This document shows positions 1 to 8,714 of a stretch of 64,000 bases of DNA, piece after piece; the stretch's first letter is position 1; each line of letters starts with the position of its first letter. The translations under genes and the position numbers were made by a program. The notes under the pieces are model-generated. The model worked only from the letters and a program-made list of their open reading frames with translations, had not been told where the DNA came from and did not search any database. This DNA is from JBLMZI01 sp050258755 (lineage in GTDB: Bacteria; Bacillota; Syntrophomonadia; Syntrophomonadales; DTU052): positions 124,001-188,000 of the forward strand of contig JBLMZI010000011.1 of assembly GCA_050258755.1 (NCBI GenBank), in the 5' to 3' direction.

Positions 1-1
1 C

Positions 2-235
2 CTCAACACGGGCATGACGGTAAGGGAATCGGAAAGCCACGGGAAAAAATCAAAAAGCATAATTACTAAAGCATCCGTGGAGCCAGAGATATTTGATCTC
101 ACCGAAAAGCTTGAAGATTGGCTTGGAACGAAGGTTAAGATCGAAAAGAAAAGAAAAGGCGGCAAAATCGAGATCGCCTACTATGACAACGAGGATTTAA
201 CGAGGATCATTGAAGCCATCGGAATCAAGCTCTAA
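2..235 (+). CDS. parB: ParB chromosome-partitioning protein, C-terminal end (partial)
   Basis: The frame is open from the window edge, so only the last roughly 77 residues are present. The tail ends in a segment with the pattern LEDWLGTKVKI, a charged lysine-rich stretch, and IEIAYYDNEDLTRIIEAIG. This is the C-terminal dimerisation domain typical of chromosomal ParB/Spo0J, a CTP-dependent DNA clamp that loads at parS and recruits SMC. A perfect parS site lies just after the stop codon, which supports the call. The helix-turn-helix and CTPase domains lie upstream of the window. Confidence 0.85.
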   Translation, partial: LNTGMTVRESESHGKKSKSIITKASVEPEIFDLTEKLEDWLGTKVKIEKKRKGGKIEIAYYDNEDLTRIIEAIGIKL

Positions 236-245
236 AAAGAATAAG

Positions 246-261
246 TGTTTCACGTGAAACA
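246..261. promoter_or_regulatory. parS centromere site
   Basis: The 16-base palindrome TGTTTCACGTGAAACA matches the known ParB/Spo0J recognition sequence exactly and sits 11 bases after the parB stop. It is the expected ParB loading site and implies the window is close to the replication origin. Confidence 0.93.
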
Positions 262-270
262 CTAGGCAAA

Positions 271-316
271 AGAGCAAATAAAAACAGGATATATATATCT
301 TGTTTTTATTTGCTCT
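271..316. terminator. Bidirectional terminator between parB and larC
   Basis: A 16-base perfect inverted repeat (271-286 with 301-316) is continued inward by an AT-rich stem. The outer arms carry A/T runs, so it can end transcripts from both convergent genes. Confidence 0.75.
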
Positions 317-408
317 TTCATTTGTTTTCGCAATGCGCTCCAGGAGAGGACACATTTGTTGCGTCTTGCCTTATTGCGCCATTGCAGAACCGGATGCTGT
401 CCCGAAAA

Positions 409-1587
409 TCAACGATGAAGCAAGGATGCGGCCGATGCCTCAACAATGCGATAACATTCTATTAAGGGAATACCCTCAGCGGTAGCCAACAGCAGGCAGG
501 ATTGGTATTCGGGTGCAAACCGGACGGAGCCGTCCAGTGTCTTCCAGGTCTTGACAAGCGCGCTGCCAAGAGGCGTGGCGATTTCCTGAATCTCTCGCGG
601 AACCAAAAAGCGATTCTCCAAACGCCAGCGAACGCCAAGCGTGGATGTTTCCGAAACTAACAACGCTATTGCCTGTTGCATGGAATCGGGGCGTACAAGC
701 ATACGAATATCAAAGCCGGGACGACTCTTTTTCATAAGAATGGGCGTTACTACAAAATCAAGGGCGCCGGGTATCTCAAAAAAACGCTCAAACAAAAAGG
801 AAAAAAATTCCGGGTTCATGTCGTCGATTGTGGTTTCAATCACGGCGACCTGGTCTGATATCATATTCGGCGTAATGGTTCCAGACAGGAGCCGGAGTAC
901 GTTAGGAATGCCCGTTCTTCGGGATTTTCCGGCCCCATAACCGATCGGGCCCAACTGCATGACGGGAATAGGCCCATAATGCTGAGAAACCTCGCGAAGG
1001 ATCGCTGCGCCTGTAGGGGTGACCAATTCCATCGATTCATCAACGCCGTAACAAGGCACGCCTTCGAGTATAGCGAGCACAGCCGGGCCCGGACCTGGGT
1101 ATAACCCGTGCTGCATGGGAATCATACCTCGTGAGAGGGGAATTGGCGAAGAATAGCATTCGCTGATGCCCAAGGCTTTTAAGCAAAGCAGTGATCCGAT
1201 AACATCGACCAGCGTATCGATTGCGCCAACTTCGTGAAAATGAACATGTTCCGGCGTACTCCCATGGACCCGCGCTTCGTTTCGAGCCAGGTTCCTAAAA
1301 ATCGCCAGGCTTCGCGTTTTTATGTCGGGAAAAAGAGTGCTTTCATTAATAATGGATTCGATGTCTGAAAGATGTCGAAGTGGAGGGCGGACATCACAAG
1401 CCACATGGACGTCGGTGGCAGAAATGCCATTAATCACCTGACGTGAAATCTCAAGGCGAACTGGTTCTGGAAGAAATCCGTTCAGTTCGTTTTGCAAAGC
1501 AACCGGATCGGCGCCAAGATCAATTAAGGCTCCGAGCAGCATATCGCCGCTGATGCCTGAAAAACAATCAAAATATACCGTGCGCAT
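409..1587 (-). CDS. larC: LarC-type nickel insertion protein
   Basis: LarC inserts nickel into the pyridinium-dithiocarboxylate precursor to make the nickel-pincer cofactor of lactate racemase and related enzymes. The protein (392 aa from the chosen start) opens with the family hallmark YFDCFSGISGDM and has HVHFHEVGAIDT in the middle and a full C-terminal half (ETTIDDMNPE, PILMKKSRPG). The two halves are in one frame; in some species they are split by a programmed frameshift. The ATG at 1587 is chosen because GGAGG lies 7 bases before it; an in-frame ATG at 1605 has no such site. LarA, LarB and LarE are not in the window, so whether it serves lactate racemase or another nickel-pincer enzyme is open. 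Confidence 0.88.
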   Translation of the reverse strand: MRTVYFDCFSGISGDMLLGALIDLGADPVALQNELNGFLPEPVRLEISRQVINGISATDVHVACDVRPPLRHLSDIESIINESTLFPDIKTRSLAIFRNLARNEARVHGSTPEHVHFHEVGAIDTLVDVIGSLLCLKALGISECYSSPIPLSRGMIPMQHGLYPGPGPAVLAILEGVPCYGVDESMELVTPTGAAILREVSQHYGPIPVMQLGPIGYGAGKSRRTGIPNVLRLLSGTITPNMISDQVAVIETTIDDMNPEFFSFLFERFFEIPGALDFVVTPILMKKSRPGFDIRMLVRPDSMQQAIALLVSETSTLGVRWRLENRFLVPREIQEIATPLGSALVKTWKTLDGSVRFAPEYQSCLLLATAEGIPLIECYRIVEASAASLLHR

Positions 1588-1678
1588 GGCAACCTCCATC
1601 TGCAAGTAGATAATTATGGTTGTGATGATATCCCGTTTGCTGGTATCATCTTTAAAGGACTACAGGGGGGAGAATCTA

Positions 1679-2179
1679 TTGTCCGAGGCGATATCGTTTT
1701 TCAATCATAACATGGTATGGGTCCAATTGTCGTTGATCCTGATTCTGTTGGCGCTGTTGTTTGCCGTCGCAGGACAGGTGAAAACCTACAAGAAACTCCT
1801 TGAGCACTATCGTGCACTGATGGCGGCTTATCCCGGCAAAGATCTCGAGGGGATTATCACCGGAATCCACCAACAGCAAGGGACAAACGACCGCGAAATT
1901 AAAGAAATCAAAGGCCGACTGAATAGTGTCGAGGCTTGGCTGCCCGACGATCTTCGGCGAGTTGCATTAAGCCGCTTCAAGGCCTTTCCTGATGTAGGCG
2001 GGGACATGTCTTTCGCATTGGCTTTATTGACCGACCGGGGCGATGGAGTAGTTGTATCCGGTATCCATGGCCGCGATGACTGCAGGGTGTATGTGAAAGG
2101 TGTTCAACAATTTGTATCGGAATACGCGTTAAGCGAGGAAGAGAAAAAAGTAATCCAAAAAGCGAAGAATTTAAGGTGA
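1679..2179 (+). CDS. DUF4446 family membrane-anchored protein
   Basis: A protein of about 166 aa with one N-terminal transmembrane helix (VQLSLILILLALLFAVAG) followed by a cytoplasmic domain containing FPDVGGDMSFALALL, GDGVVVSGIHGR and YALSEEE, the signature of DUF4446. Its function is unknown; members are often found beside parB in Clostridia. The TTG at 1679 is preferred because a GGGGGGAG Shine-Dalgarno lies 6 bases upstream; an in-frame ATG at 1616 has none. The stop overlaps the GTG start of the next gene, so translation is probably coupled. Confidence 0.8.
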   Translation: MSEAISFFNHNMVWVQLSLILILLALLFAVAGQVKTYKKLLEHYRALMAAYPGKDLEGIITGIHQQQGTNDREIKEIKGRLNSVEAWLPDDLRRVALSRFKAFPDVGGDMSFALALLTDRGDGVVVSGIHGRDDCRVYVKGVQQFVSEYALSEEEKKVIQKAKNLR

Positions 2180-3093
2180 AACCATTGAATCGATCAGACA
2201 GTAAGAAACAAAAAGAGTCCCTTACCATACTGGTAATACCGCACTCGGCCGCCGCAACCCGGAAGATTTCGATCAGCCGGACGGCGGTCTTCCTCGCAGG
2301 ACTATTTACGGCGGTTTTTTTCTGCAGCCTTATCTTTCTGGGAGTACAGTATTATCTGTCACAGAATGAACGGCAGGTCATGCGGGAAATGAAAAACGAA
2401 AACGAAAGCATGCAGAGCGAATTGACCGAGCTTAGCAACGAACTGCTGCAAATTCAGGCGCAGACGCAGGATCTCGGCAATAAGCAGGAAAGCATTAAAA
2501 AAATGATGGGTGTCAGCTCGGGCGGCAACAAAACAAGTCCGACACCGTCCCGTTCGGGGATGTCTTTGGGCGGCCGCTCGAGTGGATCACGTGCTACCGC
2601 ATTGTTGGCCCGTGCAAGGGCACTAGGTATCACACTCAACCTTCAACAGACGGAAACGAACCGGCTGCTTTCGCAAGCGAAGAAACGGGCGCAGGCGCTT
2701 CGGGCTATGCCGAATCGCTGGCCTTTGTACGGCGGAATCACGTCCGACTTCGGCTTAAGGCCGTCTCCATTTAATCGGCGCCGCACCGAATATCATGACG
2801 GGATCGATATCAAAGCCCACTCCGGGGCCGAGGTTCGGGCGGCCGGCGAGGGTGTTGTGGTGTATGCCGATTGGGAATCGGGATTTGGCCGGTTGGTTAG
2901 AATCAATCACGGCAATGGCTATGAGACGTATTACGCCCATAATTCAAAACTGTTGGTGAAAAAGGGCGATCGGATTCAGAAGGGGCAAGTCATATCTTTA
3001 GTCGGAAGTTCGGGGCGGAGCACCGGCCCACACCTCCACTTCAAGGTGCTGAAAAACGGGCAGGAAGTCGATCCAATGCGCGTTTTACCATAA
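2176..3093 (+). CDS. M23 family peptidase with N-terminal membrane anchor and coiled coil
   Basis: 305 aa. One transmembrane helix lies near residues 35-58, a coiled coil follows at about 62-110 (repeated ELTELSNELLQIQ-type heptads), then a Ser/Gly-rich linker and a C-terminal LytM/M23 domain. The zinc-ligand motifs are present: YHDGIDI for HxxxD and HLHFKV for HxH. It should be an extracytoplasmic peptidoglycan endopeptidase. The GTG start overlaps the DUF4446 stop by four bases. It is followed by a bactofilin gene, a pairing seen in many bacteria where the bactofilin scaffold positions the M23 enzyme. Confidence 0.9.
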   Translation: MKPLNRSDSKKQKESLTILVIPHSAAATRKISISRTAVFLAGLFTAVFFCSLIFLGVQYYLSQNERQVMREMKNENESMQSELTELSNELLQIQAQTQDLGNKQESIKKMMGVSSGGNKTSPTPSRSGMSLGGRSSGSRATALLARARALGITLNLQQTETNRLLSQAKKRAQALRAMPNRWPLYGGITSDFGLRPSPFNRRRTEYHDGIDIKAHSGAEVRAAGEGVVVYADWESGFGRLVRINHGNGYETYYAHNSKLLVKKGDRIQKGQVISLVGSSGRSTGPHLHFKVLKNGQEVDPMRVLP

Positions 3094-3115
3094 TTGCGGA
3101 CTTGGGGGGTTCAAC

Positions 3116-3526
3116 ATGTTCGGAAAATCGAAGGCGCCCAACTATGACAACATCGAAACGATTATAGCGGGGCTGGTGGTCATCAAGGGGGAAGTCAAGG
3201 CAGCCGGATCCATGCGGATTGACGGGGAGATTGACGGCTCGCTTGACCTGAAGGGCAATCTGGTGATCGGGGAACGCGGCCGGGTAAAAGGGGACATTGC
3301 AGTGGAAAATGTCCTGGTCGCCGGAACTGTCGAAGGCAATATCCTAGCCCGCGGGCGTACCGAAATTACCGTCACCGGATCAGTTGTCGGCGATGTGGAA
3401 GCGGGAACCTTTGTGGTAGAGGAAGGCGGCCGGTTTCAGGGATACTGCAAAATGGTCGAACGCAAGCCAGAAAACCAGCGACCGACTGAAAAACCTGTCA
3501 TGGAGAAAGTGGCGAAAAAGGCATAA
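3116..3526 (+). CDS. Bactofilin (polymer-forming cytoskeletal protein)
   Basis: 136 aa, dominated by the right-handed beta-helix repeats of bactofilins (IDGEIDGSLDLKGNLVIGE, VKGDIAVENVLVAGTVEGN, TEITVTGSVVGDVEAG) with short unstructured ends. Bactofilins polymerise without nucleotide into scaffolds under the membrane and organise cell-wall enzymes. It lies 22 bases after the M23 gene and is closed by a terminator, so the two form a unit. A clear Shine-Dalgarno (GGGGGG) precedes the ATG. Confidence 0.92.
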   Translation: MFGKSKAPNYDNIETIIAGLVVIKGEVKAAGSMRIDGEIDGSLDLKGNLVIGERGRVKGDIAVENVLVAGTVEGNILARGRTEITVTGSVVGDVEAGTFVVEEGGRFQGYCKMVERKPENQRPTEKPVMEKVAKKA

Positions 3527-3537
3527 TTCGTACTTTC

Positions 3538-3568
3538 AGCCGGCGCTTTATAAAGCGCCGGCTTTCTT
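3538..3568 (+). terminator. Rho-independent terminator after bactofilin
   Basis: The inverted repeat AGCCGGCGCTT / AAGCGCCGGCT at 3538-3563 is followed by TTCTTTT. The convergent yyaC gene ends beside it, so it may serve both strands. Confidence 0.85.
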
Positions 3569-4132
3569 TTAGCAGCTGTACGAAATCCCGCGGGCAATCA
3601 CGTCGGCCATCTCATAAACCAGCGAAAGCCGGGTATTTTGAAGTACCAGGTGCTCGAGAAATCCACCTACGTTTACAATTCCCGAGAGATGAATATCGCC
3701 AACGGGCGGCAATGACTTACCCAAAGCCGTTCCGGGCTTGATGGCGCCATGATTCACATTGATGTAGCCAACGCGTTCGGTACGCCCCAAACAGGCATCC
3801 ACTGCGATAATAAACGGATTGTGATGACGGTCCATGATTTCCTGAAGCCGCTCCTCCATGTTGACCGCATGAACTGGATGATCCAGAGTGCCAACAACGG
3901 CGGCTTTTCGGGTACCGAGCGTTTTCAGCCGGGTGCCGACCAGCGGACCCAGACAATCCCCGGTTGACCGATCAGTTCCGATGCATACCACCACAATATC
4001 ACGCCCGCGCTGGTTACGGGCTGTGATCAGGTCATTCAGCGCCTGTCTAATTTTGAGCCAACCGGCTGGATCTTCATGATAAACGGATATTGAACCCGTC
4101 TCGCTGCGAGCGGTGCTGGGAAACAGCTTCAT
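3569..4132 (-). CDS. yyaC: YyaC-type sporulation protein (DUF1256)
   Basis: 187 aa. The motifs VVVCIGTDRSTGDCLGPLVG, GTLDHPVHAVN, IIAVDACLG and the ending LSLVYEMADVIARG match the YyaC family. The fold is related to the spore protease GPR, and members are expressed in sporulation under sigma-F or sigma-G-type control in Bacillus. Its presence is good evidence for an endospore-former. GGAGG lies 5 bases before the ATG at 4132. In Bacillus and many Clostridia yyaC also lies near parB, so the location agrees. Confidence 0.88.
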   Translation of the reverse strand: MKLFPSTARSETGSISVYHEDPAGWLKIRQALNDLITARNQRGRDIVVVCIGTDRSTGDCLGPLVGTRLKTLGTRKAAVVGTLDHPVHAVNMEERLQEIMDRHHNPFIIAVDACLGRTERVGYINVNHGAIKPGTALGKSLPPVGDIHLSGIVNVGGFLEHLVLQNTRLSLVYEMADVIARGISYSC

Positions 4133-4324
4133 GTGGGCCTCCGGTGCTTTTATTTCCTAGTTTCACCGCGGGAAGGGAGTTTATTCAGGATCTGTAAGAT
4201 GAACCCGATGAAATTCAGCCGAGCAAATGCCGGTGAGCCGTAGTTTCACGTCGAACTCTGGAAGGTATCAACCCCCCGGCCCAACATAAACATATAACGA
4301 CACCGGGCTTTTGGAGGGGTGAAC

Positions 4325-5383
4325 TTGAATCGGGATTCGCGGACCGTGGTTTGGGGGTATTTAGGCGCAGTGATTGGGGCTGGCTTTGCTTCTGGGCAAG
4401 AATTGCTGCAGTTTTTTTTGGTGTATGGCCTTTATGCCCTGCCCGGCGTACTGATTGCTGGCGGCCTGTTTGCCTGGCTGGGAGTGGTTCTATTCGCGTG
4501 GACGGGGAGCAGGCGAACTGCGGATTACCAGACCTTGTTGGCCGATTTGTTTGGGACTCGACTGGCACGATGGATAGATGGGGCCTTGACGGCATCCCTG
4601 CTGCTCGGGGTCTGTACGATGTTTTCGGCCAGCGGCGCGGTGTTTTCGGAACACCTTGATCTGCCGCATGGTCTAGGCGTAATCGCTGCTTTTGCCGTGG
4701 TGCTGGGGCTGCTGCTGCGTGGCTATCGCGGCCTTGTAAGCACATATAACCTTTTGGTTCCCATAAAGGTCGTGTTATTATTATCAATAGCCACGGCGGC
4801 GTACATCGCGAATCAGGGCCATTCCGGCCCGGTTGCCGTGATAACGCTTGCACCGGGGCCGTCCGGAAGTTGGTGGTTGGCGGCGATCCTTTACGCCGGA
4901 TACAATTTTGCGCTCGCAATGGTGGTTTTAACGGCTTATCGCCAGAGCGTAGGGCCTGGCGACGGAATTCGGGGCGCGGCGGTTGGCGGGCTGATCCTGG
5001 GGGTGATGGCAGCGGTCTGCTGCCTGGCCATGGGGCAGTACGCTCCGGAGGTTTTTCGCTACCAGGTTCCGATGCTGTTCGTCGCCGGGAAAGTCGCCCC
5101 CGCGGCCAAAGGGATTTATCTGGCTGTGCTGTGGCTGGGCATACTAACCACCGCAATTGCTAACACTTATGGCTTTGCACAGCGCATCAGCCAGCATTTT
5201 GGCTGGCGTTATCGGACTTGTCTGGCTGCGACGGTGATGATTGCGCTGCCTTTGTCGTTTCAAGGGTTTGCCAGGCTAGTTAGCTGGTTCTATCCGTTGT
5301 TCGGGGTTTTGGGCGCCGTGATCGCGCTGACTCTGACCGCAAGCTTTCTGCGGTTCGCACTGCGGCAGCTGGCGATTCCTTAA
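4325..5383 (+). CDS. YkvI family membrane transporter-like protein
   Basis: About 352 aa, almost entirely hydrophobic, with roughly ten predicted transmembrane helices. The N-terminus GYLGAVIGAGFASGQELLQFF is characteristic of the YkvI group within the APC superfamily; the unwound-helix motif GAGFASGQE is what is recognised. The substrate is unknown. The TTG at 4325 has GGAGG 7 bases upstream; an overlapping GTG at 4319 is too close to it. It precedes selA by only 23 bases, so it may be cotranscribed with the selenium genes, but no functional link can be claimed. Confidence 0.82.
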   Translation: MNRDSRTVVWGYLGAVIGAGFASGQELLQFFLVYGLYALPGVLIAGGLFAWLGVVLFAWTGSRRTADYQTLLADLFGTRLARWIDGALTASLLLGVCTMFSASGAVFSEHLDLPHGLGVIAAFAVVLGLLLRGYRGLVSTYNLLVPIKVVLLLSIATAAYIANQGHSGPVAVITLAPGPSGSWWLAAILYAGYNFALAMVVLTAYRQSVGPGDGIRGAAVGGLILGVMAAVCCLAMGQYAPEVFRYQVPMLFVAGKVAPAAKGIYLAVLWLGILTTAIANTYGFAQRISQHFGWRYRTCLAATVMIALPLSFQGFARLVSWFYPLFGVLGAVIALTLTASFLRFALRQLAIP

Positions 5384-5406
5384 TAAACTGGAAAGTAGGT
5401 GTTGTC

Positions 5407-6801
5407 ATGTCCTTGCGTAATCTTCCATCTGTCGATGAATTACTCAGTGAACCGGTGCTGCAGGCGCTGATCCAGCGTTATGACCGGCGGCTTGTGGTTC
5501 AAGTGGTGCGCGAGGAAGTGGACACCCTTCGAACGGATCTTCGAAAAGCCGGGGCCGACGTTTCGCGTGAAACATTGCGGGCTCAGATCGCGGAAAAATC
5601 GGTGATTCGCCTACATCAACTGACGGCAGGGACCCTCAAAAAAGTGATCAACGGGACCGGGGTCGTCTTCCATACCAATCTGGGTCGGGCGGTGCTTCCC
5701 GGTGACGTGGCGGATCGAATTCGAGATCTGGCGGCCGGGTACACCAATTTGGAGATTAACCTCTCAGACGGTTCAAGAGGTTCGCGCTATGATCATATTG
5801 AACCAATGCTGAGGACGCTGCTCGGCTGTGAAGCCGCGCTGGTTGTGAACAACAACGCTGCCGCGGTTTTTTTAGCGCTGAATACCATCGCCCGGGAACA
5901 GGAAGTCATCGTATCTCGGGGCCAATTGGTTGAAATCGGGGGATCGTTTCGAGTTCCCGAGATCATGAACTTAAGCGGTGCCAGTCTGGTGGAGGTTGGC
6001 ACCACCAACAAGACCTATCTCAGGGATTTCGAACGGGCAGTCACTGATCAGACCGCGCTGCTCCTGGGCGTTCACACGTCTAATTACCGGATAGTAGGGT
6101 TTACCAATGAGATTTCTCTGGAGGAACTGGCTCGGTTAGGCCAGCATCGGGGCATTCCGACGATGTTTGACCTCGGCAGCGGTACGATGATTGATCTGAC
6201 CGAGTATGGCTTATCGCCTGAACCGACCATCCGGCAGTGCCTGGCTTCAGGCATAGACCTTGTCACCTTCAGTGGAGACAAGCTCCTGGGCGGGCCGCAG
6301 GCCGGTATTATCGCCGGAAAACGGGAATGGATTGACCGAATGAAACAAAACCATCTGCTGCGCGCTTTGCGGGTGGACAAAATAACGATTGCCGCATTGG
6401 AGGCGGTCCTGGCGCTATACCTGGCAGCCGATCCGGTTGAACAGATCCCCGGATTGGCCATGCTGACAGCGTCTCAGGAAAGCCTTCGGGCCAGAGCGGG
6501 CCGTCTGGCACGCAGTCTGCGCGGCGTGGTTCCGAAGCATGCCCGGGTATCCGTGATTCGAACAACAGACCGGGTCGGCGGTGGGGCCTATCCGATTGAA
6601 GAGCTGCCCGGGTCGGCGGTGCAAATTGCCGGACTGGCAAATCCGGATCAAGTTGCGGCCTGGTTGCGGACGGCCGATACGCCGCTCCTGGCGCGGATTC
6701 AGGAGGATGCGGTCCAGATCAGCGTACGGGCGCTCCTGCCCGGCGAAGAGCGAATCATTTCCGGGCTGTTCGCCCGCTGTTTTAAGGAGGAGTTGGCGTG
6801 A
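5407..6801 (+). CDS. selA: L-seryl-tRNA(Sec) selenium transferase
   Basis: 464 aa, the usual bacterial SelA length. This PLP enzyme converts Ser-tRNA(Sec) to Sec-tRNA(Sec) with selenophosphate. Recognisable blocks are VINGTGVVFHTNLGRA, NNNAAAVFLALN, EVGTTNKTYLRDFERA and the PLP-lysine motif TFSGDKLLGGPQAG, with the lysine at about residue 292. It overlaps selB by four bases. selD, yedF and the tRNA-Sec gene are elsewhere in the window, so the pathway is complete. A parS-like string lies inside the gene at 5559-5574. Confidence 0.97.
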   Translation: MSLRNLPSVDELLSEPVLQALIQRYDRRLVVQVVREEVDTLRTDLRKAGADVSRETLRAQIAEKSVIRLHQLTAGTLKKVINGTGVVFHTNLGRAVLPGDVADRIRDLAAGYTNLEINLSDGSRGSRYDHIEPMLRTLLGCEAALVVNNNAAAVFLALNTIAREQEVIVSRGQLVEIGGSFRVPEIMNLSGASLVEVGTTNKTYLRDFERAVTDQTALLLGVHTSNYRIVGFTNEISLEELARLGQHRGIPTMFDLGSGTMIDLTEYGLSPEPTIRQCLASGIDLVTFSGDKLLGGPQAGIIAGKREWIDRMKQNHLLRALRVDKITIAALEAVLALYLAADPVEQIPGLAMLTASQESLRARAGRLARSLRGVVPKHARVSVIRTTDRVGGGAYPIEELPGSAVQIAGLANPDQVAAWLRTADTPLLARIQEDAVQISVRALLPGEERIISGLFARCFKEELA

Positions 6802-8714
6802 ATCGTGTTGTAATCGGAACAGCCGGGCATATCGATCACGGAAAAACTTCACTGGTTCGAGCGATGACGGGAATCGACACGGATCGTTTAAAAGAGGAAA
6901 AGAAGCGGGGCATCTCCATCGAACTCGGATTTGCCCCGCTTAAACTGCCCAATGGGCAATTGGCCGCGATTGTTGACGTCCCCGGCCATGAGCGGTTTAT
7001 TCGCCAGATGCTGGCCGGCGCATCGGGGATGGACCTGGTTCTTTTGATCATCGCCGCAGACGAGGGGGTCATGCCCCAGACGCGGGAGCATCTTGATATT
7101 CTTCAACTGCTAGGGGTTAACCGCGGGATTATCGTAATCACCAAGCAGGATCTGGTGGACGAGGAATGGTTGATGCTGGTCGAAGAGGATATCAGGGAAT
7201 ATGTGAAAGACAGCACCGCGCGCGATTGGCCATTGGTGGCCGTCTCCTCGGCAACTGGAACCAATATTGACGTGCTGATGAACATGATCGTTGATCAGGT
7301 GGCCGGGATCAGTGAAAAATCAGCGGTTGGACAGGTACGGATGCCGATTGACCGGGTTTTTACCATGACCGGGTTCGGCACCGTTGTGACCGGGACCCTG
7401 TGGTCCGGGAAGATCAGACTTGGCGATATTTTGCAGCTTCAGCCGGAAGACCGGCAGGTGCGGGTTCGGACCCTACAGGTCCACAATGCGAAAGTGGAAG
7501 AGGCTCTGGCCGGACAGCGGGTGGCCGTGAACCTGCAGGGGATTGAGGTCGCGGAAATCCGTCGCGGAAACGTTCTGGTTTCCCCGAAGTATTTAACCCC
7601 TTCTTACCGGGTCAACGCCGCCCTTCAGCTGTTGCCGTCGGCCCAAAGGCCATTAAAAAACTGGGCCCGGATTCGGTTCCATCTTGGGACTGATGAAGCA
7701 ATGGGCCGGGTCGTGCTGCTGGAACACGAAGAACTGAATCCCGGCGACCGGGGCTATGTCCAGCTGGTGCTGGAAAAGCCTATCGTTTCGGCAAAGAACG
7801 ACCGATATGTCCTGCGGTACTATTCGCCAGTGACCACAATCGGTGGCGGCGTCATCCTGGATCCCAATCCGCCTAAGCAGAAGCGTTTCAATGAAGCGGT
7901 GCTGCACCAGATTGCGGTTCAGGAGGAAGGTACCCCGGAGGAACTGCTGCTGCAGACGCTGGAAAAAGACGCCGGGAAACTGTTTACGCCGGAAGAAGCC
8001 GCGGCTGTGATCGAAACCGGACCGGAAGAGACAAAATCTCTGGTGGAAGACTTGATTGGCGCTGGGGCCGTTACGCGCGTTGTTGTCGAAAACCGGGAAT
8101 GTTTCATGAGCACAATTGGCTTTGACGCCAAGTCGGATGGGCTGATAAAAGCCCTGAAAGACTTATATGCCCGGTATCCGCTGCGAAAAGGGCTTCCGCG
8201 CGAAGAGGTCCGCAGCCGTCTGTTTAAAGATTACCCGCCAAAACACTTCAATGCTTTGATTGCGCGCCTGGTGGAAACCGGAGGATTCGCGGCCGAAGGC
8301 GCGTTTATCACAATTCCTGGGCGGGAGCTGATGATCGATGCAGCGACCGGGGCGGCCCTCACCAGGGTACGGGAATTGTTTCGGGCTGATCCGATGTCTC
8401 CACCGGTGGATAAAGACCTGTCAGAGGCCATGGCGGGCATAAAGCCGGATCTATTAGACGAAATACTCGGTTACCTTGAGGAAAACGGCGAACTGGTCAA
8501 GATTATCGAAGGGATGTATTTTGCCCGGACGGCCCTTGAAGAAGCGCGGGCCAGGATGGATGATCACTTTGCCCGTGAGTCGGAGCTGTCCCTGGCACAG
8601 GCCCGGGATCTTTGGGGGAACTCCAGGAAGTACGCACTGCCGATGCTCGAGTACTTTGATCGAATGAAATACACCCGCCGGGTCGGAGATAACCGGGTAA
8701 AAATGGCAAAATAA
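6798..8714 (+). CDS. selB: Selenocysteine-specific translation elongation factor SelB
   Basis: 638 aa, a full-length SelB. It delivers Sec-tRNA(Sec) to the ribosome at UGA codons followed by a SECIS hairpin. The GTPase domain has GTAGHIDHGKTSL (P-loop), DVPGHERFI (G3) and TKQD (G4). Domains II-III follow, then the C-terminal winged helices that bind SECIS RNA (around FTPEEAAAVIETGPEE and the final 200 residues, ending KYALPMLEYFDR). The GTG start overlaps the selA stop in a GTGA, indicating coupled translation. Confidence 0.97.
   Translation: MNRVVIGTAGHIDHGKTSLVRAMTGIDTDRLKEEKKRGISIELGFAPLKLPNGQLAAIVDVPGHERFIRQMLAGASGMDLVLLIIAADEGVMPQTREHLDILQLLGVNRGIIVITKQDLVDEEWLMLVEEDIREYVKDSTARDWPLVAVSSATGTNIDVLMNMIVDQVAGISEKSAVGQVRMPIDRVFTMTGFGTVVTGTLWSGKIRLGDILQLQPEDRQVRVRTLQVHNAKVEEALAGQRVAVNLQGIEVAEIRRGNVLVSPKYLTPSYRVNAALQLLPSAQRPLKNWARIRFHLGTDEAMGRVVLLEHEELNPGDRGYVQLVLEKPIVSAKNDRYVLRYYSPVTTIGGGVILDPNPPKQKRFNEAVLHQIAVQEEGTPEELLLQTLEKDAGKLFTPEEAAAVIETGPEETKSLVEDLIGAGAVTRVVVENRECFMSTIGFDAKSDGLIKALKDLYARYPLRKGLPREEVRSRLFKDYPPKHFNALIARLVETGGFAAEGAFITIPGRELMIDAATGAALTRVRELFRADPMSPPVDKDLSEAMAGIKPDLLDEILGYLEENGELVKIIEGMYFARTALEEARARMDDHFARESELSLAQARDLWGNSRKYALPMLEYFDRMKYTRRVGDNRVKMAK

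Noticed and set aside
4215..5156. 313-aa open frame on the minus strand
   Set aside because: It lies opposite the YkvI-like gene, is Arg/Pro-rich low-complexity text typical of a GC-rich shadow frame and has no ribosome-binding site.
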